A DNA stretch of 64,000 nt from Pelodera strongyloides (GCA_036852015.1 JAANDG010000267.1:124150-188149), one strand, 5' to 3'; numbered from the stretch's first letter, positions 1-12,651 are shown. Notes: a model not told the origin generated them from the sequence alone. Made by a program: numbers and translations.

Positions 1-102
1 ACTGTGAGGCCGAAAATCAATCTCCTTGCTTTACAACCTACTAAATTAGATTCCTTAGGGTTGAATTGAATACATTCGGTACTCCTACTTGCAACACTTT
101 AG

Positions 103-1622
103 AGAGCCTGAGGTACACTCATCTGAAGTCGCTATCGAGAAGGCGGACGTCCATCCTGCTGCAGAAAATCACGAAGGAAAAGAAGTAGTCATTGAAAGCG
201 CAGCACATCATGAGAGTGCGGCATCCGCAGCACATCATCCTGCTGCACATCTTGCATCTGAATCAGAAGGTATACCTGGTGACATGTGAAGGGTCCATAT
301 GCTTCTGGAGGGTATAACATCCGATTTCTGGTAGTTTAGACTTAGACGCAGTTCATTTGCTATATAAGTATCACTATTGTTTCAAAATTATTCACAAAAC
401 TCGAGCTGGACGATGATGTATCGCATATTATTTATTGATTTTTCGTTTTCTCCAGAAGCGACAGAGTCGGAGGACGAGAGTGAAACAGAATCCGAAGATA
501 GTGCATCGGAATCGGAGGGTGCTGAAGAATCAGACAACGAGTCGATTAAAAGTAAAGGTACACATTTTTTTCAGCATTTGGCGTGCAGATGGAAATGAGG
601 ATAAGAAATTAAAGGGATGGGTTCACTACAAAATCACCTTGTTTTTATGCTTTGCTTTGATTGTACAAAGGAAAACTTAAACAAAGAGCATAAAAAATAT
701 TCCTTGAATTATTCCCTAGGGCAGATATTAGGTAAAAAAGGTGAGTATTGATTTTTTTCCGATAAAGCTGTACTGCAAGATAAACTAAGGAAGCTAAGAT
801 ATATGGCTGAAACACACTGTTTTTTCATTGTTTTATGTGAAATAAACGATGAAGACTACAGCTTATTTTGCTCAAAACAGTGTGTTTCAGCCATATCTCT
901 TAGCTTCCTTAGTTTATCTTGCAGTACAACTTTATCGGAAAAAGATCAATACTCACCTTTTTTTACCTAATATCTTCCCTAGGGAATAATTCAAGGAATA
1001 TTTTTTATGCTCTTTGTTTAAGTTTTCCTTTGTACAATCAAACTAAAGCATAAAAACAAGGTGATTTTGTAGTGAACCCATCCCTTTAAGGTTACCAATT
1101 ATATCAAAATTTCACATTCTATCCAAGCTTTTTCCTTGTGGGCCCCCTGTGGGATCTTTACTTTTTCTGTAATGCTATTTCACTGCCGATTTTTTGAATC
1201 ATAATTTTGAATGCAAAGTACGTTTCATCGGCTCTTTAACTTTCACTTGAACCCTGATCCCCAATTCGATTGCAGTATTCTTATCCTAAATTAATCGATA
1301 ATACAGTCAAGCAATCAATACTTATTTTTTAATGCGGTTTCAAAGTATCCCAAAAAATCGGTGTGATTCTGTCAATTCTACCGTATTTCTGCACAAAACC
1401 TGCATGTGCAATATGCATATATAATATGACAATTAAAAATATTCTCGTGTAGTTCCAAGTTACGGTAAATTTTCAGCACACTTTGAAACCCCATAATAAA
1501 TCGATGTATCATTTTTATGAACCGATTTTTAATGTACTAAAATATTTTTTTTGATATAATAATGACAACTTTCAGAAAGCAACGCTTCCAAACGCACTAC
1601 AACTGTCGAAGATGCCAAATAG
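103..1622 (+). CDS. 3' part of an unrecognised Ala/His- and Ser/Glu-rich acidic protein (last three exons)
   Basis: Three exons join in phase: 103-269, 456-557 and 1576-1622, giving 104 residues and a TAG stop. Acceptors are ACTTTAG, TTTCTCCAG and ACTTTCAG; donors are AAG/GTATAC and AAG/GTACAC. Both junctions rebuild a Glu codon (G + AA), which strongly supports the model. The first exon encodes repeated Ala-His-His patches (SAAHHESAASAAHHPAAH). The second is almost entirely Ser, Glu and Asp (ESEDESETESEDSASESE). The last ends with the basic/Thr tail SKRTTTVEDAK. There are no membrane segments or cysteines, so it is probably an intrinsically disordered C-terminus rich in casein-kinase-2-like acidic serines. 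The 5' exons lie left of the window. The last intron (558-1575) holds two repeat elements. No family is recognised; the protein could be nuclear or chaperone-like, but that is a guess. Confidence 0.7.
609..1089. mobile_element. TTAA-flanked palindromic MITE, family A, copy 1
   Basis: This is a near-perfect inverted repeat of about 480 bp with arms of about 225 bp. It starts TTAA-AGGGATGGGTTCACTAC and ends with the reverse complement at CCATCCC-TTTAA. The arms share the blocks ATTCCCTAGGG and GTGTGTTTCAGCCATATCTC. There is no coding capacity, so it is non-autonomous. TTAA at both ends suggests a piggyBac-like target duplication. It sits in the last intron of the acidic-protein gene, 51 nt after the donor. 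Confidence 0.85.
1334..1497. repeat. Interspersed element, GGTTTCAAAGTATCCC family, copy 1
   Basis: The element opens GGTTTCAAAGTATCCCA and closes with the near-complement CTTTGAAACCCCAT. The inner parts contain CTACCGTATTT and TTACGGTAAATTTTCAG. Sister copies lie at 53490-53638 (same orientation) and 48233-48407 (reverse). The end sequence relates to longer inverted repeats at about 13.34-13.64 kb and 61.66-61.82 kb. Confidence 0.7.
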
Positions 1623-1652
1623 AGGAGAATATCGCTAATTAAATTAATTATT

Positions 1653-1678
1653 AATAAACTAAATTAATTATTAATAAA
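1653..1678 (+). terminator. Poly(A) signals of the acidic-protein gene
   Basis: Two AATAAA hexamers, at 1653-1658 and 1673-1678, lie 31 and 51 nt after the stop codon at 1620-1622 in an AT-rich stretch. They are the expected cleavage and polyadenylation signals for the upstream gene. Confidence 0.6.
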
Positions 1679-1867
1679 TATGGGCTGATCTTTGCTGTTT
1701 TTTTTAGCGCACACAAAAAAGGCATCACATCAATACACGACATACTAAACTAGAAACATAGCACATAGCAGCGCATCCCGAAAAAGTCCATCAAACATTT
1801 ATTACGCACATGCAACATTTAACGCAATGAAATGGCGAGATGAACTCTGCTTATGGAGCCTAAGGCC

Positions 1868-1894
1868 CAACCTGAGCCTAAGCCTAAGCCTACC
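1868..1894 (+). repeat. Interstitial telomere-like repeat (GCCTAA)n
   Basis: GAGCCTAAGCCTAAGCCTA is the complement strand of the nematode telomere unit TTAGGC, preceded by a degenerate unit. Similar short tracts occur at about 16,772-16,800 and 41,618-41,672. Confidence 0.6.
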
Positions 1895-2368
1895 ATTTGC
1901 TTGTTTTTTTATTATATTTTGTATATTTTAGTCATTCACCAATTCACGTTGTATTGTTGAAGACATTTTTGGTATAATGTACCAAACCTAGCACACCTTA
2001 CTTACTATTCAATTGTTAAAGCGGAATTGAAACGCATCGAATACACTAGCATTCTTATGCAGCTTATGCAAATGAACATAAATAGGAAAAAATCGAGCTA
2101 AATTCGAGCAAATCAGCAAAAATCTAAGAATTCAGCTTTAATTCAGAATGCTAATCGACGAGGGCTGAAACACCTTACAATAACTCCATACTTCGTGCAT
2201 CGTCGCTTGTTTACCCACAGCATTTGTAATCAACTTATTGCATTTATGCTAAATGACGCTCTTTTCCGTAATACGAATTAACTAGAACTTAGGTAGTGTC
2301 ACTTGCAGAAATTTGATCCAACGGTTTTTTTGCTTTATGACACTTTCTGACGGAGGCTCTTACTGATT

Positions 2369-2370
<2 letters not shown>

Positions 2371-2418
<48 letters not shown>

Positions 2419-2430
2419 TCCTCCCTCTCT
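2371..2430. repeat. (CT)n microsatellite
   Basis: About 20 CT units followed by a degenerate pyrimidine tail. It is one of more than twenty such tracts in the window. Confidence 0.95.
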
Positions 2431-3807
2431 AAGGCCCCTATTCTGGCGAGTAGAAGTGTCATCCGTCAAGTCTCTTTAGAATGTACATCTAATTGAGATT
2501 ATTCCTCCAAATATATACATCCTATCGAACCAAACGCACATAGTGTCAGTTAGTGTGTCCAGAGCCCTTATTCACTAAAGCTTTCTAAAGACAGGGTAAA
2601 GTTTCTATTTGACCAGTGTTCATAATTGCAGTTACTTGACGGGTTTAACTTGCTTCACGTTCAAACTTTAACAGTTAGAGCGTTCGGAGCCCTTATTCAC
2701 AAACTCTTACATTTAGTTGAGTGAGTGTGAGTAACGCTACTTCGTGACCAGAGTCCATAATTTTTAAATCATGCAGTCTTCCAGCATTGCATACCGCTTT
2801 GAAGTTACTTCGAATCCTGAGTCAAGAATTACTATTCGATTAGGAAAACGTTTTTTTTGCTCTCAACACCGTGTGTACTGGGGGAATTTTTAGAAGTCCA
2901 GAGAAATTATACGACCCGAAGTCGGTCCCAAATTATTTTCTTTCCTTTTAGGGTAATTCCTTTTTTATGTCATCGTACTTCGTAATCTGATTTGAAATAA
3001 ATGTTATTTATACAAAACCTGTGTATATATTACCTTGCCAAGTAAAATTGATGGCGTAGTAATGTGTTCCGACATGCCAAAGTAGAGGCCAATAATTCAT
3101 TATCACTCGCCGGGTTCGCATGCAACTTGCCTTGTAATTTATGCATATTTATTTGATTCATTTGCGCCTAGTAGATACCCTTATGGCTTCCTTATGGCGT
3201 AAAGGCAAATTCTGATGCCTTTTCTTGACTCCTAAAATAAAACCTAAAAGAATATGCAAAATGTATACATATTATCGATTTTATCGATTTATATTATAGT
3301 GCAACTCTTCAAACACTCGCTTGCGTTTATATTCTAGAAAAATAAAGAGAAATTAAAAACAACGTCTCAACGTCACAATTATTCACTTTTTACTTTTTAC
3401 ACAGGAAGTTACAATTAGTAAAGGGCACTGCTAAAAAAAATTTGCATTTTCCGGAAATGGTAACCATCCGTGATTACTTACAATTAATCATTTCATTAGA
3501 TTGCAAACCGGAAACTAACTTATTAACTTATTTATTTCTCAATAATTTTTGTCCTTCTTCTTATTACTGCTAGTAATTTTGGTTTAGGTTTACACGAGAC
3601 GAGGATCAAGAAACAAACTAGCGCAGTCAAAGTTGAGATAAGCTCTAGCAGAAACGTATGCTAACATTTACTTCGTCCTCTCTTGTAAACTAAATGTTCA
3701 GTAATGTTGGAGCCATAGCCATAGCGCCACAGTTGGATCAGGAATTTGCATATTCTACATGGAAGTACAGTTGTGCAGCATACTCGAAAACCACGTGTCA
3801 TACAGCT

Positions 3808-4285
3808 TTAAAGGGATAGGTTCACTACAAAATCATCTTGTTTTTATGCTTTAGTTTGATTGTACGAAGGTAAAATTAAACAAAGAGCATAAAAAAAGTT
3901 TCTTGAATTACTCCCTAGGGAAGATATTAGGTAAAAAGGGTGAGTATTGATCTTTCTTCCGATAACGTGAGTAAACAAGATAAACTAGGGAAGCTAAGAG
4001 ATATGGCTGAAACACACTGTTTTGAGCAAAATAAACTGTAGTTTTCATCGTTTATTTTACTTAAAACAATGAAAAACAGTGTGTTTCAGCCATATCTCTT
4101 AGCTTCCCTAGTTTATCTTGTTTACTCACGTTATCGGAAGAAAGATCAATACTCACCCTTTTTACCTAATATCTTCCCTAGGGAGTAATTCAATAAACTT
4201 TTTTTATGCTCTTTGTTTAATCTTATTTTTGTAAAAAACTAAAACATAAAAACAAGGTGATTTTGTAGTGAACCTATCCCTTTAA
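3808..4285. mobile_element. TTAA-flanked palindromic MITE, family A, copy 2
   Basis: This is a second copy of the element at 609-1089: TTAA-AGGGATAGGTTCACTAC, mirrored by GTAGTGAACCTATCCC-TTTAA. Arms and spacer match copy 1 with scattered substitutions. Its left TTAA is shared with the end of another element (ACGTGTCATACAGC-TTTAA, ending 3811), so the two are fused end to end. Confidence 0.85.
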
Positions 4286-5501
4286 AGTTTGTGTTTCTTA
4301 CAGCAAACTCTAACATCTAAAACGTGACCAACCACCCCCAGTGCGCATCTTTTGGCTTATGTTAGCTTTTTTGTTCAATAGAGACGCTAATTGTTGAACT
4401 TCCCTCTCAGTGCTGGGCTTTGCATGCTAAAATGTTTTTTTTAGAAATATGTTGAAATCTAACATCTGCGCTCTTGTTCATATTGATCTTTACACTGTGA
4501 ACTAATTTTTGTTTATTCATTTCTAATTTTTATATATTTCTTTTTCATTTAGGGCATTTTTTATATTTACGATACGACAGATACATCTTCTTTCAAATCT
4601 AGGCTAAAAATAGCACTGCTCTATTCGTTTGCTAATTGCTTCAGCAACAACGTGTACATCTGTGTATGTTTAATTTAATTATGCATTTTTTTCATAAAAC
4701 CATACCAACTCATTGAATAACGTTATTGTTATTCATAGATAACTTAATTTATTTCCTTTTGAAGCTCAGTCTTCAAAATATAACGTGATTAAGAAATTCT
4801 TTACAATTAGAAACGTGCTGCGATATAATTAGGAATACAAGAGCTGGTGAGAAAATGTTATTTTGGGTGTGACAGCGTCACTGACATGTTTTTGGTAGCA
4901 ACACATTTTTTTTCCATTTGCAAGTCTGAAGAATATCTGTTTGATGTGAAAATCTGAATTTTTTTATTATTATTTCTAAAAGTTTTTGATCCGTACGTGA
5001 AGTTTTGAACCGTAGGAATCGAACAATTAATTTATTCATGCTGTAGTTCCATCATAGCGAGCAAAATGTAGAAACTGTGCTCAATTCCATACAATCTAAA
5101 AAATAAGCTACATCTTTGCTGTTCAGCTAGTAATAGATTAGCATCGGACGTACTTTAAGAAGTTAACGACCTTGGCGAAGTATACTATATGTAGTTGCCC
5201 ATAATCTGTGGCTTATGTTACCTAACTTTCCTTCTAAATATAAAGGATCACATTCAAAATAAAAGGTTAAAAAAGAACTTGACTCGCTCGCCAAAAAGAA
5301 AGAGATTTGCCATTTGCATTTATGTGGCCTCTAAAGCTTCAGCAGGATACCTATTCCACTTTTTCTCATTACTCGGGTGAAATAGGAAGAGCAATTTTTT
5401 TAGCTTCGCTTGTTCCTAGACACGCTATTTCAAGAACTTTGAAATAAAGGGTATTATTATATACACATGTCCCTTATGTCCCTTATTAGCGTTATGCTAC
5501 C

Positions 5502-5950
5502 TTAAAGGGACGGGCCCATCAAAATAAACCCATATTTTGCATGTTTTTATAATTTGTATAAAGGGGGTTTATAATAATATATGTACACTAAATTTCGGCT
5601 AGAGTATATCGCGCTGAAATTTTTCGGTGTCGATAAACTCAAAAGTATACCGTAGAAGACCAACAATTGCACCCTTGTTTCCTTACCGTGTCTCCCGAGG
5701 ATACCTCGCTCTGATTGGGACCCGGGAGACTATCTGTCCATATAGCCACATTCCCCCGGGACACGCGGTAAGGAAATAAGGGTGCAATTGTTGGTCTTCA
5801 ACGGTATACTTTTGAGTTTATCGACACCGAAAAATTTCAGCGGGATAAACTCTAGCCGAAATTTAGTGTACATATATTATAATAAACCCCCTTTATACAA
5901 ATTATAAAAACATGCAAAATATGGGTTTATTTTGATGGGCCCGTCCCTTT
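5502..5950. mobile_element. TTAA-type palindromic MITE, family B (AGGGACGGGCCC ends)
   Basis: The left end is TTAA-AGGGACGGGCCCATCA. The right end is its complement TGATGGGCCCGTCCCTTT, but followed by CTGC instead of TTAA. The arms are about 200 bp and include matched blocks around CAACAATTGCACCCTT and AAACCCCCTTTATACAA. The missing right TTAA abuts an AT-rich tail ending in (TTA)n at 5951-6030 that resembles a truncated retroelement 3' end. Confidence 0.8.
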
Positions 5951-6092
5951 CTGCATTTTTTACTGTTTATGTATGTAGTATGTCTGTGCGCATCTCTTTA
6001 TGGTGTAATAAATTATTATTATTATTATAAGCAATAGATGTTCTATCACAAAAATTGGTATACCTTTGCTTGTCAGCTAGCAATAGATCTGA

Positions 6093-6531
6093 TTAAAGGA
6101 TCGCAGTCACTCCAAAATCATCATTTTGCTTCGAGTTTACTTGAATTTAGTAAAGAATAAAGAAAATACTTTACCAAAACCGAATAATTTGAATTCCAAC
6201 TCAGGGAGTGAACAAGTAGAAACGTAGTTCTATTTAACTACAGCTGGATTATGAAACGTGTAGTGATATGCCTGCAGACCCTTGCAGTATATGCAAATAT
6301 ATAATATGCAGATATTTGCCGAAATAATTTGCATACTCCCGACCGGGAAGCAGCTGTATGAACACGTTTCGTGATCCTGCGGTAGTTAAGTAGAACTACT
6401 TTTCTACTTGTTCACTCCCTGAGTTGGAATTCAAATTATTCGGTTTTGGTAAAGTATTTGTCTCTATTCTTTACTAAATACAAGTAAACTCGAAGAAAAA
6501 CGACGATTTTGTAGTGACTGCGATCCTTTAA
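6093..6531. mobile_element. TTAA-flanked palindromic MITE, family C, copy 1
   Basis: The ends are TTAA-AGGATCGCAGTCACT and the complement AGTGACTGCGATCC-TTTAA. The arms share CTCAGGGAGTGAACAAGTAG and ATTCAAATTATTCGGTTTTG type blocks, and the loop is rich in ATGCAAAT and TGCATAT. It is inserted in a sequence whose unoccupied relative is at about 5119-5185, so the insertion point is visible. Confidence 0.85.
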
Positions 6532-6953
6532 CATCGGACACACTTCAAGAAGTTAACGTACTTGGCGAAGCAACTATCTGTACTTGGCCCATTTTTTTGT
6601 CGGAACAATGCTTTTTACAAATCTTGTCCTCGTAAAACAATCTTTAGAGTTACTATACAATCTTTCAAAGTTCTTTCCGATATGTTGGTTTGCTTATGAT
6701 AGCCACCTATGAGCTTAACCTGGGTGTAATTAAGATAGCTGGCTATAATTATGGTGGTAACTTTACTTGGCAATGTATAATTAAGAAGCTAATTAGAAGA
6801 GGACCACCTAATGGAGAAACGCGAAAAAATCAAATCTATATTACGAATTCGCTGCAGCAGAGTTACCATTAGTATCTAATTCGATTAAAGCTCATAAGAC
6901 GTTGTAAGCTTCCCAGGTCTGATTAGACTTGTCTGCAAAATGTTTCACTCTCT

Positions 6954-6969
6954 TCTCTCTCTTCTCTCT

Positions 6970-7028
<59 letters not shown>

Positions 7029-7200
7029 CTTCTTTCATTAATCTTATATTTATCTATTCTATCTTTCTCTCTCTCTCATCCTGTCTCTCTTCCGTCTCTC
7101 TCTATGTCTCTCTCTCTCTATCTTTCCCTGTCTTCCTCTGTCTCTGTCTCTATCTTTCTCTCTTTCCCTGTCTCTCTGTCTTCGTCTCTCTCTCTCCCCT
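6954..7200. repeat. Pyrimidine tract: (CT)n plus about 57 T
   Basis: (CT)n runs lead into an uninterrupted T stretch at about 6972-7028, then 170 nt of degenerate CTCT/TCTG sequence. The open frame through it is low-complexity Ser/Phe/Leu and not a gene. Confidence 0.95.
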
Positions 7201-7733
7201 CCAAACTCAGATCAGTGGTAATTAGGTCGTAAAACTCTCAGTTCGCCCTCTAAAAGGCGTTGATTGGACGAAATTGTGGATTGAAAAACCATTGCACTTC
7301 TAAGTGAAGAATGAATTAGAATTAGAAAGGATAAACGGGCGCACCATCTTGATTCCCTCCACTAAATGCCATTTCCTTTTCACGCGCAATTGCGATTTAT
7401 CAGTAGTATTGACTTGCGATTCGGTTTAGGCGTGTGCTTGTGGTGAGGCTTAGGAACCTAACCCTTTATGAACAAGACACTGATTCTGAGCCGAAGTCTA
7501 ACAGGAATTGTAAACGTCCGCGCTCAAGTAACGAGTAATTTGTTAGTGTTGATTTCTATGAACCTTATCCTCAAGGCCATGCCTAAAGCCTGTCTCTTCG
7601 ACGTACAAACTCTCAATACCAATACTGCATATATCCTTTTATTCCGAGAGATTTAAAATGATATGACATGTGTTTAGATATTGTACATGTATTCAGTATA
7701 ATGTTGTATGTTCGACATGGTGTTCTCCCTCTC

Positions 7734-7836
7734 ATTCCCTCTCTCTCTCATTTATCTTATTTCTCTATCTCTCTCTCTCTCTATCTGCCTCTCCCTCTCT
7801 CTCTTCTCTCTCTCTCCGTCTCTCCCCCCCCCCCTA
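7734..7836. repeat. (CT)n microsatellite
   Basis: Degenerate CT repeat ending in a run of about ten C. Open frames over it encode Ser/Leu repeats only. Confidence 0.9.
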
Positions 7837-8149
7837 GAATTTTATCTCCGAATTACTCGTTTAAAGTCAAGTGGTCGAGCCGGGGGGCGCGAGTTTGTGT
7901 TTGTTTGTTCGTTACATGTGCTGGTCCAGTCATGGTCCTTGAGCACGCTATGGCCCACACAATTTGGACACATATGGACACACGCCTTGACTTGATTACT
8001 AAAGAACGCTTAGTATAAGTTTTGGTTTCCAATGTCAATGTATATTGTTCCTTCCTTCTCACTATATTTCTGATTATATCATATGTATACCACTAACACC
8101 GCCAATGTGGACATATTGAAAGGGCATACGGCTTAACTTTATTAATAAA

Positions 8150-8395
8150 GCTCAGCTTTTGTTTCTGTATATTCTTTGTACAATCACCTTTGTGGTGTTC
8201 TCTGCCATGCTGCATCTCGTGGTCGACCTGGAACCTTTCTCAATGTCCCTTCTTACAATTAGTATGACGGTGTCTTTACTGCACCACATCTTAGGGTACC
8301 CTTCGGCTTTGCGAGTTACTAGACCTTATTTTCAGTGCTTGCCAATGTGAAACTTTCTACTCGTTGAACCAATAAACTATTATTATTAACGTAAA
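8150..8395 (+). other. Hydrophobic open frame with (TTA)n tail, possible retroelement 3' end
   Basis: A 63-codon frame rich in Leu, Ile and Val ends at 8350. It is followed by AATAAACTATTATTATT, a tail style common at the 3' ends of non-LTR retroelements. No reverse-transcriptase motif is visible, so this is only a suggestion. The rest of 7.2-10.2 kb holds microsatellites and no recognised gene. Confidence 0.2.
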
Positions 8396-8732
8396 TAAAC
8401 TCGCCATTCTTTACGTAAGGACGCACCCCTTTGCTGTACTAGCCAAACAATTTATCGTTTTCCCTATCACTTTTGAAATCGGCTTCTGGACATCCACGTA
8501 ACTCACAAGGACTGACAAGGTATACGTTTCCACTAATTTATGCAAAGATAATTTACACACCAGCTCAGGAACTAGTCATGTATGCGTCATAAAGATTAAC
8601 ATCTTTTCATTATATTTGTATCGAAAATTGTAATTTTATATTTTTTATCCTAATGGATTCCCCTCGATGTCTCGAATATCTGTTATGTGGCATTTACTTA
8701 GTTTAGTCAGACAGAAATCCTAGAAGAGCTAG

Positions 8733-8738
<6 letters not shown>

Positions 8739-8831
<93 letters not shown>

Positions 8832-8990
8832 CGAGAGAGAGAAGGAGGAAGAACGATACATAAAGAGAAAGAGAGACATAAAGAGAAAGACAGAGAGGAG
8901 TGCCAGAAAGAGAGAGAAGAATGGTAGAGAGAGAGAGTGAGATAAGTGAGAGAGTGAGAGAGAGAGAGAGAGAGAGACAGTAGGAGAAAG
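8739..8990. repeat. (GA)n microsatellite
   Basis: About 45 GA units (8739-8826), followed by degenerate GA-rich sequence to about 8990. Confidence 0.95.
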
Positions 8991-9937
8991 ACTAGTAGCT
9001 CTAACATTGAAATTTTATCCGCAAGTGTTATGTGTCGGAGCGTGTGTGCCCGGGAAACAAGCGAAACAAGCACAGTTCATGTAACACGCTTTAAAAGAGA
9101 ATCACTTTATTGCGCTTTTATGTAAGGGCTTTTACTAGTTCTTCACTATTTATAGTGTCATTACCAAAATCGCAGTATTAATTGTTTAATCAAGGTGTTG
9201 AACTTCCGCTGTTAGTTTTACCATTGATGAGATGACGTCAACTCCCTTTTTTATGATTTTTACGTCGTCAAGTTATACGTTTCATACAATGTATATTGGA
9301 GTGTATCTATGCAAATAGCACTGTTCTTCTACCTTCACCCTTTATTGAAATCAGTCCCACGTCCTATCAGATAATTTCCAAAGCCAAGACAAATATACGA
9401 AAACATCTGGAAAATAGTAAGACATATATAATTGACTTCCCGAGACTACTCAAACACTACTACTATTGTACTCAAACCACCGGTTAGTTGCGGATATTAA
9501 TGTAAAGCAAATAATTTAATTAATATGTTTTCAAGACGGTTATTTTTATTTGCGCCATTTTTGCTCTTATACAGCATGTGTTTGGCGTGTGAAAGCGGAA
9601 CCGCAATAATCGTGCCAGTTCCACGCCGCTTGCACGCAATAGTAACGCGGCCTGCACCACCTTTACGCTGTAACAGACGCAAATAAATCACCCACATTCC
9701 TAGTTGTCATTTTCCAACTAATTGGAAGTTTTGCGAAATTTGAAGCCGAATTTTGTATTTGAGAACTCCCACGGGGAGAAATATTAGCTCGGTTGTCATG
9801 GCTGGGACTACATTTATATTTATTGAATAGTTTTTCTTGTGATTCGACTTTATATTATATTTTGATAGCAGTCATCCTTTTCACTACAAAGACAATTCTG
9901 TTAAAGTGCTTTCATTTGTATCCATTGATAGCGAGTT

Positions 9938-9983
9938 TCGCTTCGCTTCGCTTCGCTTCGCTCTCTCTCTCCCCCTCTCTCTT

Positions 9984-10035
<52 letters not shown>

Positions 10036-10036
10036 T
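9938..10036. repeat. (CTTCG)n and (CT)n tracts
   Basis: Four to five units of CTTCG precede a 70-nt (CT)n tract. They lie about 170 nt upstream of the first acceptor-like site of the Ly6 gene, so they fall in its likely 5' region. Confidence 0.9.
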
Positions 10037-10203
10037 CCAGTCTCGTTGCCGCTAGTTTTTTTGTAGTTATCCAGCTACACTTCATATCGTAATTACAATA
10101 ACATTTTCTTATTTCGGTTCCTTAGAGTATGCTTCCATATTTGCATCATGCACACTTCTCTGCTTGTTCTTTATATTTTCAACGAAAACACTCATATTTT
10201 CAG

Positions 10204-10300
10204 AGCAGTGTTCTGTCCTGACGTGATCCTTCATCTACAATACAAAAAAAATCTACAGTACCCGCTCCACTATTTGTAGGATGGTCCCAGCGGGTTGAGA
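10204..10300 (+). promoter_or_regulatory. 5' leader of the Ly6 gene with possible trans-splice acceptors
   Basis: ATATTTTCAG ends at 10203 and CTATTTGTAG ends at 10279. Either could accept a spliced leader or a 5'-UTR exon. The only upstream ATG (10281) is in a frame that stops after five codons, so translation most likely begins at 10301. Confidence 0.4.
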
Positions 10301-12597
10301 ATGCTGCTGCGGCTAATAGCGGCTCTCTTTTGCATGCCCGCACTCATCACAGCCGGTACATTTTACGGTAGCGTTTGCATGCTGAATTGCTTTTCGAGAA
10401 CTAGCTATCGGTCAAGGGATCGTCCGGATAGTATACGAAATTTGATAGTAAGCATCTTAATTTCGAAACATAAAGAATTATTTTTGATAAGGCCTGTAAG
10501 GACCAAAAGTGGCACTGAGGCCAGTGCCTCTGAAAAAGCACACACAGATAGCGAGAGAGAGACAGAGAGAGAGAGAGAAGTAAGGACGCAAACGTATTGA
10601 AAACCGAGGGCTAGCACTGGTTCTAGAGTTTAACAAAATTAGTTAGTTTGCGGCAGTATTATACGCCAAAATAAAATTTGACTACTTCTTTTCAGGGTCT
10701 TTCAAACATAATCGCTGCTATAGTTGTATGTCGAAATCCTACGAACCGTTTTTCTACAATGGCCTTGACAGGCAAGACTCCTTCTTTTTTTATCTGATTG
10801 AAACGTCGGGATAGTGCACTTCTCCGCCAATCGCTATATTTGCGCCAGACTAGCGCTAACGCCGCGTTAGGTTATATGTACCTTAGAACCGCACACAAGG
10901 GAATCGCTTTGATGTTGTATGAGCGCGGAAACATCTCGGTCTCAGCTTCCACATACAGCAAAGTTCAAAGCGGTCATATTCCACAGTTAGATTTATTCCC
11001 GCCAGACGTAGAGTTTGGTGCCCTTGTGGGTGTAATGTACTCATTAAAGGATCGCAGCCACTACAAATTCGTATTTTTTATTCGCTTTTCATTAATTGTT
11101 CAAGTATGTGAAGAAAACGACGATTCCAGCGCCAAAGTACGGCAAAACGAACTCAGGGAGAGAAATCCCTGTTTATGACTTTTACTTATATACCGTAGTT
11201 TATAATTGCCCGTATAGAGTTTCATAATAAATACCCTGCAGTGATAAACCACGCGCCAGGTGTAACACTGCAGGCTGTTCACTCTCCAAGTACCCCTGGC
11301 AATTGCATATATGCACCGGCGTCGGTCATTTATCAAAACTCATTCTCATTGATTTCTCTCCCTGAGTTCCATTTTATGTGGATTTTTATGGGCTGCATAT
11401 TGTTTTATAAATCTGCTTGCATCTAATAAAAATCGAATAAAAAAGTTGATTTTGAAGTGACTGCCTTCCTTTAAAGCGAAATACCGGTCGCTTTTTGAAA
11501 CACATCGAGTACACCAGCATTCTTATACAGCCTATGCAAATGAACATAAATAAAAATAAAAAATCGAGCTAAATTCGAGCAAATACGTAAGAATTCAGTT
11601 GTCTACAATGCGTTTCAAAAACCGGCTGGTATTTCGCTTTAACCTATGTGATTCAGATTTTTCACCGAGCCCAAAAACTTCACCGATCAATGTGACGAAC
11701 CAATGCAGAAGGAGGGTGTGGACGTGGTCGCATGTAGGACTATTTGCCTGACCGTGCAACAGGAACTCGTTATAATGGGTTAGAATTTATGCAGAAATCT
11801 TTACTAACATTGAATAAATACGCAAAGAATAGTAAAACCAAAGCAATAAAGTGACAGGAATTACACAGACTGGGCCCTAACAAGAGGATCAGCTACCTAC
11901 TTGAGCCTAGGCCTAATTCAGCACTTTGGGTTTGTAGGCGATAGATTCGTAGCTATCCTAAGAAGGCAACACCTTGCCTTCCTCAAAACGAAAATGTTCC
12001 CACCTAGCTGCGCAAAACTAAATGTTTCTCGTTGATTTCTAATACCGACCATTATCAAACTGAGCAATGTTTGTTGATGTTCTAATAAGAAAAAAAATCA
12101 ATGTCCTGGAAATTTCTTGATCTTGAAATTTCTTGAAGAGATTTTTTATATAAAGTTAGGTTGCGAAATTCATCTATTATATTTCCCATTTCAGGTCAAA
12201 AGACGGGTCGACGCTTAATAATGCGTGGGTGCGCGCTCACCCTCGCGCGCAAGGGAATTTACAATCACACGTTGTCGTTGTTTGATAGGCTAGTTTATTT
12301 ATTTTTTTTGGTGCAAAATTGCATATCCACCACAAGAATCTCTGTATTCAAGAATCGCTCAATGCACGATGGTTTGCTCTATAATGCTCGCATGGAGGAA
12401 ATTCCGGGCAGTAGCCGCGAAAAAATGGGGGACCGCTCCATGCGGGGTGGTGCGCTGGGGATACGCGAACTCGTCGACGTTTTTCGTGGCAGTCCGCCAT
12501 GGCGCGCCTATGCCTAGGCCACCCACTCAGCACCCCGCGCGCCACCCACTCACCACCCCCGCGCACATGCCTCGTGAACTAAGGGACCGCAGTGAGT

Positions 12598-12651
<54 letters not shown>

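Larger units (their letters stand above)
1690..3720. other. Intergenic, no gene seen
   Basis: No exon with believable splice sites and code was found on either strand. The stretch holds a telomere-like tract, a degraded copy of the 180-bp palindromic family (about 2016-2150), a (CT)n tract (2371-2430) and an imperfect direct repeat around the phrase GAGCCCTTATTCAC (2561 and 2684). Confidence 0.5.

Noticed and set aside
9495..9672. Minus-strand frame RKGGAGRVTIACKRRG after TCTGTTACAG
   Set aside because: The first 30 codons look protein-like, but the rest is AT-rich filler, no partner exon was found, and part of it (ATAGTAACGCGGC) recurs in a lin-29 intron at about 17,490, suggesting a repeat.
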